Part shown: piece after piece, positions 1 through 7,076 of the stretch
Position numbering within the stretch: the stretch's first letter is position 1
How the letters are laid out: every line of letters begins with the position of its first letter
NCBI GenBank assembly: GCA_018065885.1
Contig: JAGHSL010000016.1
Span: 1 to 12,516 of the forward strand
Length of the DNA: 12,516 nt
Reading direction: 5' to 3'
Source of the DNA: Candidatus Limimorpha equi
Lineage (GTDB): Bacteria > Bacteroidota > Bacteroidia > Bacteroidales > F082
Made by a program: the position numbers and the translations under genes
The notes under the pieces: generated by a model
What the model saw: the letters and a program-made list of their open reading frames with translations, nothing else
What the model was told of the DNA's origin: nothing
The model's database searches: none

Positions 1-295
1 TATGGATAAGCGAAACAACATAGACAAAGGTAATGATTCAATTGTGTTTGTTAAGCAAATTGACCGTTATAATGCTGTTGTTTTGGAAGTTATAAAAGAT
101 AATGAGGATAGAATAGTGCTGCACAAATCTTTCTACGACCAAAATAAAAAGCCGTATGCCAGTGAAAAATACAAAAGCATACGGCCTATATCATCGGAGG
201 GCGGCGTTTCCTCCATCATCCATGCCGAAAATTCGGCACACGGCAGCAGCCTTCCTGCTCGTGACGACAATGCAAAATTAGGTATTTTTTTCTGA
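1..295 (+). CDS. Hypothetical protein, C-terminal part (possible phage/element-derived nuclease-fold domain)
   Basis: An open frame reaches the left edge and stops at TGA 293-295. The first visible Met codon is at base 2, so it is probably internal and the gene likely starts outside the window. The visible 97 residues begin with an acidic/basic stretch, then a beta-rich core (SIVFVKQIDRYNAVVLEVIK, then IVLHKSFYDQNKKPY). They end in a low-complexity Ser/Gly/Ala tail (SSEGGVSS, HGSSLPARDD). The core pattern of short strands with a late KSFYDQ motif resembles the small barnase/RelE-like (PBECR-type) domains at the C-terminus of phage and conjugative-element polyvalent proteins. That is a recollection of family style, not a proven match. 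Its AT-rich composition and position beside housekeeping genes fit a remnant of an integrated element. The frame contains a strong inverted repeat at 151-185. Confidence 0.5.
   Translation, partial: MDKRNNIDKGNDSIVFVKQIDRYNAVVLEVIKDNEDRIVLHKSFYDQNKKPYASEKYKSIRPISSEGGVSSIIHAENSAHGSSLPARDDNAKLGIFF
151..185 (-). terminator. Perfect inverted repeat with T-run on the minus strand, inside a coding frame
   Basis: GCCGTATGC (151-159) and GCATACGGC (177-185) are exact 9-bp reverse complements around a 17-nt loop. Read on the minus strand the hairpin is followed by TTTTTATTTT, the layout of an intrinsic terminator. It lies within the frame of the plus-strand hypothetical protein and no minus-strand gene is seen just before it, so its role is uncertain. 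Confidence 0.35.
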
Positions 296-343
296 TATGG
301 AAATGAATTGAGAAGAAAAACGACTTATAAAAAGATAATTTAC

Positions 344-351
344 TATTTTTG
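344..351 (+). promoter_or_regulatory. Bacteroidota -7 box for bcp
   Basis: TATTTTTG matches the Bacteroidota -7 consensus TAnnTTTG and lies 22 nt before the bcp ATG. No convincing TTTG (-33) is present 19-21 nt upstream, so the call rests on the -7 box and position alone. Confidence 0.5.
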
Positions 352-373
352 TAACCCTAAAATTTGAAAGTCT

Positions 374-820
374 ATGTTAGAAAAAGGAATTTTGGCTCCG
401 GATTTTGAAACCACCGACCAGTTTGGTAATAGAGTGAAACTGAGTGATTTTCGTGGGAAGAAAGTTGTGTTGTATTTCTATCCGAAGGATAATACTCCAG
501 GCTGCACCCAAGAGGCATGCAACTTGCGCGACAACTATACGCTCTTGCAGTCGAGGGGCTATGTCGTGCTGGGCATCAGTCCTGATTCGGAGGATTCGCA
601 CGGTAAATTCACGCAGAAGCAAAACCTGCCGTTCCAACTGCTCACCGATGCCGACAAGGAAATCATGAATGCCTACGGTGTTTGGCAACTCAAGAAAATG
701 TGTGGCCGTGAACACATGGGTGTGGTGCGCACTACTTTTGTCATTGACGAAGAGGGCAGGATAGAGGAGGTCATCGAAAAGGTGAAGGTCGCTGATCATG
801 CTGCGCAAATTATTAAGTAA
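374..820 (+). CDS. bcp: Thioredoxin-dependent peroxiredoxin, BCP/PrxQ type
   Basis: The 148-residue product has the full thioredoxin-fold layout of bacterioferritin comigratory protein, which reduces H2O2 and organic hydroperoxides in the cytoplasm and is recycled by thioredoxin. The N-terminus reads APDFETTDQFG. The active-site loop is YFYPKDNTPGCTQEACNLR, with peroxidatic Cys44 and the resolving Cys49 five residues later, as in the two-cysteine BCP subgroup. Later landmarks are ISPDSEDSHGKF, the FQLLTDAD segment and the RTTFVID strand. Length is normal for the family, and the ATG follows a -7 box at 344-351. The gene reads toward recA 309 bp downstream; adjacency of a BCP gene and recA fits what I recall of other Bacteroidales, but I could not check it. 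The gene is intact and all key residues are present. Confidence 0.95.
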   Translation: MLEKGILAPDFETTDQFGNRVKLSDFRGKKVVLYFYPKDNTPGCTQEACNLRDNYTLLQSRGYVVLGISPDSEDSHGKFTQKQNLPFQLLTDADKEIMNAYGVWQLKKMCGREHMGVVRTTFVIDEEGRIEEVIEKVKVADHAAQIIK

Positions 821-946
821 GTGGAAAGTTTGAAAGTGTTAAAGTGGAAAGTTGGGAAGTATAGAAGTTGAAAGTTTGTAAAAAATAGCTCCCTGAGCTT
901 GTCGAAGGGGCGGTTCAAAGGTGGAAGCTTTGGTTTTTTGAACAAT
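821..946. repeat. Degenerate heptad repeats and a REP-like dyad after bcp
   Basis: The first half of the 309-bp bcp-recA gap. From 821 to about 880 it holds scattered degenerate copies of a GAAAGTT-type heptamer (for example GGAAAGTTTGAAAGTG and AGAAGTTGAAAGTTTG). At about 890-909 lies the block CCCTGAGCTTGTCGAAGGG with CCCT/AGGG ends. I recognise this block as a sequence repeated in many bacterial genomes, but could not check its copy number here. No convincing gene is present. Confidence 0.6.
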
Positions 947-1079
947 TGGAAACTGAAAACTGAAAGTTGAAAGTTGAAAGCTGAAAACTGAAAGCTGAAA
1001 ACTGAAAACTGAAAGTTGAAAGCTGAAAACTGAAAACTGAAAACTGAAAGTTGAAAGTTGAAAACTGAAAACTGAAAAC
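947..1079. repeat. Tandem array of 19 heptanucleotide units TGAAARY
   Basis: Nineteen consecutive 7-bp units run without a phase slip from 947 to 1079. Eighteen begin TGAAA; the first is TGGAAAC. The last two bases are AC in 11 units, GT in 5 and GC in 3, and never AT. Because 7 is not a multiple of 3, the plus strand has stops in all frames. The minus strand stays open as a pseudo-peptide repeating FSFQLSV-like heptapeptides. The array ends 50 bp before the recA ATG. Similar heptamer arrays are common between Bacteroidota genes; a function is not established. Confidence 0.9.
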
Positions 1080-1129
1080 CGAATAATCTTTAAATCGTTG
1101 AATGTTAAATCTTTAAATATAAACACGTT

Positions 1130-2158
1130 ATGACAACTGAAAAATCGCAAGACGAACTCGCTAAGTTAAAGCAGGAGAAGTTAAAGGCTTTGGAAGCCAC
1201 CCTCGGTAACATTGAAAAGAATTTCGGAAAAGGCAGCATCATGCGTTTAGGCGCTGAGGCCGAAAAGATGGAGAGCATCTCCACCGGTTCGGTCGGCTTG
1301 GACTACGCATTGGGCATTGGTGGTCTGCCGAAAGGAAGAATCATCGAAATCTTCGGACCTGAAAGTTCAGGTAAGACAACCTTGGCTTTGCACGTCATCG
1401 CCGAATCGCAAAAGAAAGGCGGCATCGCTGCTTTCATCGATGCTGAACATGCTTTCGACCGTTTCTATGCCGCCAAATTGGGCGTTGATGTAGAAAACCT
1501 GCTCATTTCTCAACCTGACTATGGTGAACAGGCTCTTGAAATCGCAGAAAATCTGATCCGTTCAGGTGCCATCGATGTCATCGTCGTCGACTCTGTCGCC
1601 GCCTTGACGCCAAAGAGCGAAATTGAAGGCGAAATGGGCGACAGCAAGATGGGCTTGCAGGCCCGTTTGATGTCGCAGGCCATGCGTAAACTCACGGCCA
1701 CGATTAATAAGACTGGTTGCGTGTGCATTTTCATCAACCAGTTACGTGAAAAGATTGGCGTCATGTTTGGCAATCCTGAAACGACCACAGGCGGTAATGC
1801 ACTGAAATTCTATAGCTCTGTCCGCATCGACATCCGTAAGGTAAGTCAGATTAAGGACGGCGAAAACATTCTGGGCAGCCGCGTGAAGGTCAAGGTTGTG
1901 AAGAACAAGGTCGCGCCTCCGTTCCGCAAGGCAGAATTCGATATTCTCTATGGTGAAGGCATTTCGCGCACGGGCGAAATCGTCGATCTTGGTGTCGAAA
2001 TGGGCATCATCAAGAAGAGCGGTTCATGGTTCAGTTACGGTGACTCGAAATTGGCGCAAGGCCGCGATGCCGTGAAGAAACTCATCGAAGACAATCCGGA
2101 ATTGGCTGATGAACTCACGGCTAAGATTTTCGAAGCCTTGGAAAACAGCGAACAATAA
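1130..2158 (+). CDS. recA: Recombinase RecA
   Basis: The 342-residue product is an intact RecA, the ATP-dependent strand-exchange protein that drives homologous recombination and stimulates LexA-type cleavage during DNA damage. A Lys/Glu-rich N-terminal helix precedes the conserved NFGKGSIMRLG segment (about 31-41). Walker A is GPESSGKT (76-83). DAEHAFD (104-110) contains the catalytic Glu106; E. coli RecA has DAEHALD here. IDVIVVDSVAAL (148-159) is Walker B. FINQLREKIG followed by MFGNPETTTGGNA forms the L2 DNA-binding region. The C-terminus carries the usual acidic end (ALENSEQ). The start at 1130 gives the expected N-terminal length. I see neither a clear TAnnTTTG box nor an obvious SOS operator between the heptad array and the start. 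Confidence 0.99.
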   Translation: MTTEKSQDELAKLKQEKLKALEATLGNIEKNFGKGSIMRLGAEAEKMESISTGSVGLDYALGIGGLPKGRIIEIFGPESSGKTTLALHVIAESQKKGGIAAFIDAEHAFDRFYAAKLGVDVENLLISQPDYGEQALEIAENLIRSGAIDVIVVDSVAALTPKSEIEGEMGDSKMGLQARLMSQAMRKLTATINKTGCVCIFINQLREKIGVMFGNPETTTGGNALKFYSSVRIDIRKVSQIKDGENILGSRVKVKVVKNKVAPPFRKAEFDILYGEGISRTGEIVDLGVEMGIIKKSGSWFSYGDSKLAQGRDAVKKLIEDNPELADELTAKIFEALENSEQ

Positions 2159-2169
2159 TGAATTTTCAA

Positions 2170-2204
2170 ACGGATAGAGGTGCTGAAAAAGCGTCTCTGT
2201 CCGT
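2170..2204 (+). promoter_or_regulatory. Stem-loop between recA and the TPR lipoprotein gene
   Basis: ACGGATAGAG (2170-2179) pairs with CTCTGTCCGT (2195-2204) through one G-T wobble. Four inner pairs extend the stem to 14 bp around the 7-nt loop TGAAAAA. The hairpin starts 12 bp after the recA stop and ends 17 bp before the next ATG. It is followed by GATTTATAAC, not a U-run, so it is a weak terminator candidate, or a processing or leader structure. Confidence 0.5.
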
Positions 2205-2221
2205 GATTTATAACACTGAAT

Positions 2222-3250
2222 ATGAAGAAGTTGTTTTTACTTATTGGCATTTGTTTTGCATTTGCCGCCTGTAACGAAAAACCGAAAGAAACGGTTGAAC
2301 AGCCAACTGATGTGAAAACTGTCGCTCCTGGCAGTCCGATTGCCATTTATACTGATTCCATCGCACAGGATAGCCTTCGCGCTGATTTGTATTTGAATCG
2401 TGCCCGTGCGTATATGGCTGAAGAACAAGTCGGTGCGGCCATGATGGATGTCAACAAGGCCATTTCTTTGGATCCTAATAATGTTGATTCGTATTTGATG
2501 CTGGCCGACATTTATTATATGTTGGGCGATGAAACCAATATCAATACGACTTTGAACCGTGCCGCCGAAATTGATCCGTTTGATTCCCGTCCTTTGGTGA
2601 AATTGGGCGAATTGAATCTTTTGCAGCAAAACTACAATCTTGCAGCCGCTTACATCGACAAGGCTTTGAAAACCAATTCCTACAATCCCAAGGCTTATTT
2701 CGTAAAAGGTATGTATTTTATTATTGCTGAGCAAGATACGGTCAATGCTTTGAAGAATTTTCAGTATGCATACGAGCAGGATGCCGCTTTCTACGATCCG
2801 GCAGAACAGATTTGCAGAATTTATGCCGTGCAGCAGCCGCCTTTTGCCTTGGATTACATCAGAAACGTGCAGAAGAATTTCCCAGACCGTGCCAATGCAC
2901 GATATGAACTGGCCTTGTATCTTCAGGAACATGGCGAGCCGGAAGAAGCCCTTTTGCATTACGATACCTTGCTGATGGAACAGCCTGATAATTATATGGT
3001 TGTATATAATCAGGCATACGTCAATTTCATTTATTTGCGTGACAATGAAACGGCTTTGAGTTTGTTTGACCGTGCTTTGGAACTGAATCCTAATTATTTG
3101 GATGCTTTGTTCAACAAGGGTCGTGTCCTTGAGCAGATGGGTAAATATGCCGATGCCATCAACATTTATAAAGAGGTGCTGAACCGCCAGAAAGATTACG
3201 AATTGGCCATTCAAGCCCTTAACCGCATTCAGAATCAGGCAGAAGAATAA
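2222..3250 (+). CDS. Tetratricopeptide-repeat lipoprotein
   Basis: The 342-residue product starts with a lipoprotein signal (MKKLFLLIGICFAFAAC), with Cys17 as the expected lipidated residue after the lipobox FAA. It is therefore predicted to be anchored in the cell envelope facing the periplasm. After a Thr/Pro/Glu linker, about seven TPR units cover residues 54-189 and 224-325. Clear TPR signatures are AISLDPNNVDSYLMLADIYY, AAEIDPFDS and ALELNPNYLDALFNKG. TPR arrays act as protein-protein interaction scaffolds; the partner cannot be read from the sequence. The gene follows recA by 63 bp in the same direction with no clear promoter, so read-through from recA past the intervening hairpin is possible. 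A hairpin follows at 3287-3306. The family is common and uncharacterised in Bacteroidales. Confidence 0.85.
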   Translation: MKKLFLLIGICFAFAACNEKPKETVEQPTDVKTVAPGSPIAIYTDSIAQDSLRADLYLNRARAYMAEEQVGAAMMDVNKAISLDPNNVDSYLMLADIYYMLGDETNINTTLNRAAEIDPFDSRPLVKLGELNLLQQNYNLAAAYIDKALKTNSYNPKAYFVKGMYFIIAEQDTVNALKNFQYAYEQDAAFYDPAEQICRIYAVQQPPFALDYIRNVQKNFPDRANARYELALYLQEHGEPEEALLHYDTLLMEQPDNYMVVYNQAYVNFIYLRDNETALSLFDRALELNPNYLDALFNKGRVLEQMGKYADAINIYKEVLNRQKDYELAIQALNRIQNQAEE

Positions 3251-3286
3251 GTGATAATAACGTATTCTGAATCAATTGTTTAATTG

Positions 3287-3308
3287 AAACGAATGCAAGT
3301 TCGTTTTT
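3287..3308 (+). terminator. Probable intrinsic terminator after the TPR lipoprotein
   Basis: AAACGAA (3287-3293) pairs with TTCGTTT (3300-3306) around the loop TGCAAG, and the T-run continues to 3308. The stem is short and AT-rich, so strength is doubtful. A smaller imperfect dyad with CGGC/GCCG ends follows at 3311-3330. Confidence 0.5.
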
Positions 3309-3383
3309 AACGGCAAGCGGTCGCAAGCCGATGAAAACAAAAGGTTTGATGAAGTTTTGAAAGTTTTGTGAGAATCCATAGCG

Positions 3384-5054
3384 ATGCTCCAGATATATTG
3401 CAAAAACACGCAAACGATAAAAGAGTTTCAGGAAGGCACGACATTATTGGAAATGTTGCCTGAATTTCAGTTTGATAGACCTTATCCGATTGTTTCGGCC
3501 AAGGTGAATAACGTTTCCCAAGGGTTGAAATTTCGCGTTTTTAACAGCCGTGACGTGGAGTTTTTGGATGTCCGCGAACACAGTGCCATGCTGGTATATT
3601 GTCGTTCCTTGTGCTTCCTGCTTTACAAGGCTTCGCAGGATCTTTTTCCTGAAAGCAAACTGAATATGGAGCATCCCATCGCCAATGGCTTTTACGGAAA
3701 GATTATCAAGGCGGATGGAAATTTGCTGAGCGAAACTGAAATTGATGCTCTTCGTGAAGAAATGCAAAGACTTGTCAATGAGGATGTTCAGTTCCATCGT
3801 CATGAAGCACGGACCGAAGATGCCATTCGGATTTTCAACGATTTGGGCCAAAATGACAAGGTGAAATTGTTGGAAACCTGCGGTCAGGTGTATTGGGATT
3901 ACTACACTTTGGACAATGTCACCGATTATTATTATGGCCGTTTGTTGCCTTCGACGGGTTTCTTAACCGTTTGGGGCTTAGAATCTTATCGCGATGGCCT
4001 GCTTCTGCGTGTGCCTGATGGCAACAATCCTAACTGTCTTGCCGAATTGCGCGAACAATCAAAGACTTTTGAGGTGCTTTCCGAAAGCCTGAAATGGAAC
4101 GATTTCATGGGTTTGGGCACTGTCGGTGATGTCAATCTGGCTTGTCAAAACGGAAAGGCAAGCGAACTGATACAAGTGGCTGAGGCTTTGCAGGAAAAGA
4201 AAATCGTGCAGATTGCCGAGGAAATTGACCGCCGTTACCATAGCGAAAAACCAGTTCGCGTGGTGCTGATTACAGGTCCAAGCAGTAGTGGAAAGACCAC
4301 TTTCTGCAAACGCCTGAGCATTCAACTCAAGGCTTGCGGCTTGAATCCTATTTCATTTTCAACGGACGATTATTTTGTGAATCGCATTGATACGCCGAAA
4401 TTTCCAGATGGCACATTCGATTTTGATAATTTCGAGACTGTCGATTACCGCCTCTTGGAGCGTGACCTTTTATCCATGCTGAATGGGGAAGAGGTTTCGG
4501 TGCCTGAATACAATTTTGTGACGGGCATCCGTGAATACAACGGCAAGACTTTAAGTCTGAAACCAGGCTCGGTCTTGTTATTGGAAGGTATCCATGCCTT
4601 GAATCCGCGTTTGACGGAGAAAGTGCCGGAAATCAACAAGTTCCGTATCTTCATTTCAACCTTGACTTGCACTTTGCTTGATGACCATAATTGGATTCCG
4701 ACCGATGATAACCGTTTGTTGCGTCGCATTGTGCGTGATTACAACAAAGGTGCTTTTACAGCGCGTCAGACCATCAGCCAATGGCCAAGTGTATGTGCAG
4801 CGGAGGAAAAGTGGATTAATCCTTTTCAGGAAAATGCCGATGTGATGTTCAATTCGGCCTATCTTTTGGAGTTTGCCGTGATGCGCAACCATGCCGAACC
4901 GATTTTGGCAAGCGTTCCTAAGAATTGTCCTGAATATACTGAGGCGCACCGACTGTTACGTTTTCTTCATTATTTCACTCCTGTTCCTGACAATGAAATT
5001 CCAGCCACTTCCATGATAAGACAGTTTATCGGTGGAAGCAGTTTTAAGGAATAG
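3384..5054 (+). CDS. Nucleoside (uridine-type) kinase fused to TGS and ThrRS-like N-terminal domains
   Basis: The 556-residue product has three parts. Residues 1-65 resemble a TGS domain (MLQIYCKNTQTIKEFQEGTT). Residues 66-200 resemble the second N-terminal domain of threonyl-tRNA synthetase, with HPIANGFYGKI matching the ThrRS GPxIExGFYYDF region. Residues 290-500 form a P-loop kinase of the uridine kinase/phosphoribulokinase family. The Walker A motif is GPSSSGKTT (298-306), and STDDYF (326-331), FDFDNFETVDY and LLLEGIHALNP (398-408) are typical of that fold. The likely reaction is ATP-dependent phosphorylation of a nucleoside, probably uridine or cytidine; the substrate is inferred. The ThrRS-like HxxxH metal site is not preserved (see findings). 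Length fits the bacterial nucleoside kinase family with this architecture. The start is the first ATG in frame, and the gene stands alone between terminators. Confidence 0.88.
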   Translation: MLQIYCKNTQTIKEFQEGTTLLEMLPEFQFDRPYPIVSAKVNNVSQGLKFRVFNSRDVEFLDVREHSAMLVYCRSLCFLLYKASQDLFPESKLNMEHPIANGFYGKIIKADGNLLSETEIDALREEMQRLVNEDVQFHRHEARTEDAIRIFNDLGQNDKVKLLETCGQVYWDYYTLDNVTDYYYGRLLPSTGFLTVWGLESYRDGLLLRVPDGNNPNCLAELREQSKTFEVLSESLKWNDFMGLGTVGDVNLACQNGKASELIQVAEALQEKKIVQIAEEIDRRYHSEKPVRVVLITGPSSSGKTTFCKRLSIQLKACGLNPISFSTDDYFVNRIDTPKFPDGTFDFDNFETVDYRLLERDLLSMLNGEEVSVPEYNFVTGIREYNGKTLSLKPGSVLLLEGIHALNPRLTEKVPEINKFRIFISTLTCTLLDDHNWIPTDDNRLLRRIVRDYNKGAFTARQTISQWPSVCAAEEKWINPFQENADVMFNSAYLLEFAVMRNHAEPILASVPKNCPEYTEAHRLLRFLHYFTPVPDNEIPATSMIRQFIGGSSFKE

Positions 5055-5130
5055 TTAATAGTTCTAAGTCTGTGAATGAAAGTTGTTGTGAAAGAATCGG
5101 ATATAGAAAAAGTGTTACAATTAAATCAAA

Positions 5131-5159
5131 AAACAGGAAGTTCATCGAACTCCCTGTTT
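5131..5159 (-). terminator. Intrinsic terminator of the phosphohexomutase gene
   Basis: AAACAGGAAGTTC (5131-5143) pairs with GAACTCCCTGTTT (5147-5159) with a 3-nt loop. The single non-Watson-Crick position is a U-G wobble on the minus strand but an A-C mismatch on the plus strand. The minus-strand read ends in TTTTTTGATTT. It therefore best terminates the minus-strand mutase, but may also stop plus-strand transcripts from the kinase gene. Confidence 0.8.
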
Positions 5160-5181
5160 CTGTTATTATGAATTGTAACTT

Positions 5182-6903
5182 TTATTCCGTCAACTCTTTA
5201 GCAGCCTTTTCCAACTTTTCATCCAGACATTTCATGGCTGCGTCAAGGTTGCCGTCAATCTTGCCTTTCATGCTGAAATAGAACTTGATTTTCGGCTCGG
5301 TGCCCGAAGGACGAACAGTAATCTTCGAACCGCTTTCGGTGAAGAATTGCAGCACATCGCTCTTCGGCAGGTTGATGGCAGTGACTTTGCCCGTCAGCAA
5401 ATCCTTGGCTTCGCTGGCTTTGTAGTCGCGGATTTCAACCACTTTTTCGCCATCGATTTCAGTTGGAGGCGTGGTGCGGAACTTGGCCATCAATGCCTTG
5501 ATTTCTTCGGTTCCGCTGATGCCTTTCTTGGTCAGGGAGACGAGTTTTTCCTTGTAGAGACCGAACTCCTTGTAAATGTCCATGAGCAGCTGGTAAGGTG
5601 TCTTGCCCTGTTCGGCAGCCCAAGCGGTGGCTTCGGCAATCATGCTCGTAGCGATGACAGCATCCTTGTCGCGGACGAAATCGCCAGCCAGATAGCCGTA
5701 GCTTTCTTCGCCGCCGCCAATGAACTGTTCCTTGCCTTCCAATTCCAAAATCTTGTCGGCAATGAATTTGAAACCAGTCAGCACGTCGTAACGCTTGACA
5801 TCGTATTTCTTGGCGATTTCGAACAGCAGTTCCGTAGTGACGATGGTTTTCACAATGTATTCTTTTCCAGTCAGTTTGCCGAGTTCGTTCCAACGGGTGA
5901 GGAGGTAATAGACGAAAATGCTGGCGGTCTGGTTGCCGTTGAGCAGGATGAATTCGCCCTTGTCGTTTTTCACGGCAATGCCTACGCGGTCGGCATCAGG
6001 GTCGGTAGCCATGACGAGGTCGGCATTCACTTCCTGAGCCTTCTTTACGGCCAATGCCATAGCGGCAGGTTCTTCTGGGTTTGGTGATTTCACGGTCGGG
6101 AAGTTGCCGTCGACAATCATCTGTTCCTCAACGCAGTAAACATTTTCGAAGCCTTTCATTTTCAGGATTTCAGGCACCAAACGGCGACCTGTTCCGTGGA
6201 TTGGCGTGTAGACGATGCGCAGGTCTTTATGTTTCTTGATGAGGTCTAACGAGAGTGAAAGACCATACACTTTTTCAAGGTAAATCTTGTCGAAGTCTTC
6301 ACCTAAAACAGTGATGAGTTTGGGATTGCGCTTGAAGTTCACCATCGAAGGGTCGGTGATTTTCTCCACTTCGGCAATCACGTTCTTGTCGTGTGGGCTG
6401 ACTAATTGGCCACCGTCGTTCCAATAGGCCTTGTAGCCGTTGTATTCCTTCGGGTTGTGCGAAGCCGTGACCATCACGCCGGCCTGACATTTCATTTCGC
6501 GCACGGCAAAGGAAAGTTCTGGGGTAGGGCGGAGGCAGTCGAAAATGTAGACCTTGATGCCGTTGGCCGACATGACATCGGCGGTGATGTTGGCGAAAGC
6601 AGGGCTGTTGTTGCGTCCGTCGTATGAAATGGCAATGCTGAGGTCTTTTTCGCCTGGGTGCATCAGCTTGATGTAGTTGGCGAAGCCTTGCGTGGCCATA
6701 GCAACGGTGTAGATGTTCATACGGTTGGTGCCGGCACCCATAATGCCGCGCAGACCGCCTGTGCCAAATTCAAGGTTACGGTAGAAACTTTCCACCAGTT
6801 CGTTAGGGTCGTTGTCAAGCATGTCTTGGACTTGCTTCTTTGTTTCGGCATCGTAGAGGTCTGTCAACCAACTCTTTGCTCTTTCTATGATTTTAGGATC
6901 CAT
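5182..6903 (-). CDS. Phosphoglucomutase/phosphomannomutase (alpha-D-phosphohexomutase family)
   Basis: The 573-residue product carries the four signatures of the alpha-D-phosphohexomutases, which interconvert 1- and 6-phosphosugars through a phosphoserine intermediate in the cytoplasm. The N-terminal FGTGGLRG (46-53) fits the longer PGM2-like bacterial subgroup. The catalytic loop TASHNPKEYNGYK contains Ser148. The metal-binding loop DPDADR is at 301-306. The sugar-binding loop GGGEES is at 396-401 and the phosphate-binding loop RPSGTEP at 531-537. Length is typical of the roughly 570-600-residue subgroup that includes bacterial phosphoglucomutases and PGM2-like phosphopentomutases, so glucose versus mannose or pentose specificity cannot be fixed by eye. 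The gene lies downstream of rmlD in the same direction, separated by 173 bp of repeats with no clear TAnnTTTG box. Sharing the upstream transcript is plausible. Confidence 0.93.
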   Translation of the reverse strand: MDPKIIERAKSWLTDLYDAETKKQVQDMLDNDPNELVESFYRNLEFGTGGLRGIMGAGTNRMNIYTVAMATQGFANYIKLMHPGEKDLSIAISYDGRNNSPAFANITADVMSANGIKVYIFDCLRPTPELSFAVREMKCQAGVMVTASHNPKEYNGYKAYWNDGGQLVSPHDKNVIAEVEKITDPSMVNFKRNPKLITVLGEDFDKIYLEKVYGLSLSLDLIKKHKDLRIVYTPIHGTGRRLVPEILKMKGFENVYCVEEQMIVDGNFPTVKSPNPEEPAAMALAVKKAQEVNADLVMATDPDADRVGIAVKNDKGEFILLNGNQTASIFVYYLLTRWNELGKLTGKEYIVKTIVTTELLFEIAKKYDVKRYDVLTGFKFIADKILELEGKEQFIGGGEESYGYLAGDFVRDKDAVIATSMIAEATAWAAEQGKTPYQLLMDIYKEFGLYKEKLVSLTKKGISGTEEIKALMAKFRTTPPTEIDGEKVVEIRDYKASEAKDLLTGKVTAINLPKSDVLQFFTESGSKITVRPSGTEPKIKFYFSMKGKIDGNLDAAMKCLDEKLEKAAKELTE

Positions 6904-6940
6904 GTTGTTTATATGTTTATATTATGATGATTGTTTTTCG

Positions 6941-7061
6941 TGCGTCTGGCTGTCGCCATCCGGCAGGGACTGACATCACCTGCTTACTTGCTTGCGTCTG
7001 GCTGTGCCATCCGGCAGGGACTGACGTCACCTACTTACTGGGATGCCGCCCCTACGGGGCT
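6941..7061. repeat. REP-like repeat mosaic: 52-bp tandem pair plus a GCCCC/GGGGC dyad
   Basis: Copy 1 (6941-6990) and copy 2 (6993-7040) share TGCGTCTGGCTGT, GCCATCCGGCAGGGACTGAC, then TCACCT and CTTACT. They differ by a few substitutions and two single-base indels. Each has a small TGCC/GGCA-type dyad around ATCC. Directly after copy 2 lies GATGCCGCCCCTACGGGGCT with a perfect 5-bp stem (GCCCC 7048-7052, GGGGC 7056-7060). The block fills most of the rmlD/mutase gap, is markedly more GC-rich than the flanking non-coding DNA, and resembles dispersed extragenic repeats that I recall from Bacteroidales. No open frame here looks real. Confidence 0.8.
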
Positions 7062-7076
7062 GGGATTCTGAGATTT

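Noticed and set aside
839..1150. Minus-strand 103-residue open frame rich in FSFQLSV repeats
   Set aside because: It is the translation of the heptanucleotide array; the frame is open only because the minus strand of the repeat lacks stops. It also overlaps the recA start.
1130..2158. Intein or insertion in recA
   Set aside because: The protein is collinear with normal RecA across Walker A, Walker B and L2, with normal length.
2237..3214. Minus-strand 325-residue open frame opposite the TPR lipoprotein
   Set aside because: It is antisense to a convincing lipoprotein with clear TPR motifs, and its own translation shows no coherent domain.
5347..6087. Plus-strand 246-residue open frame
   Set aside because: It is antisense to the phosphohexomutase, whose catalytic motifs are all intact; the length comes from codon bias in the real gene.
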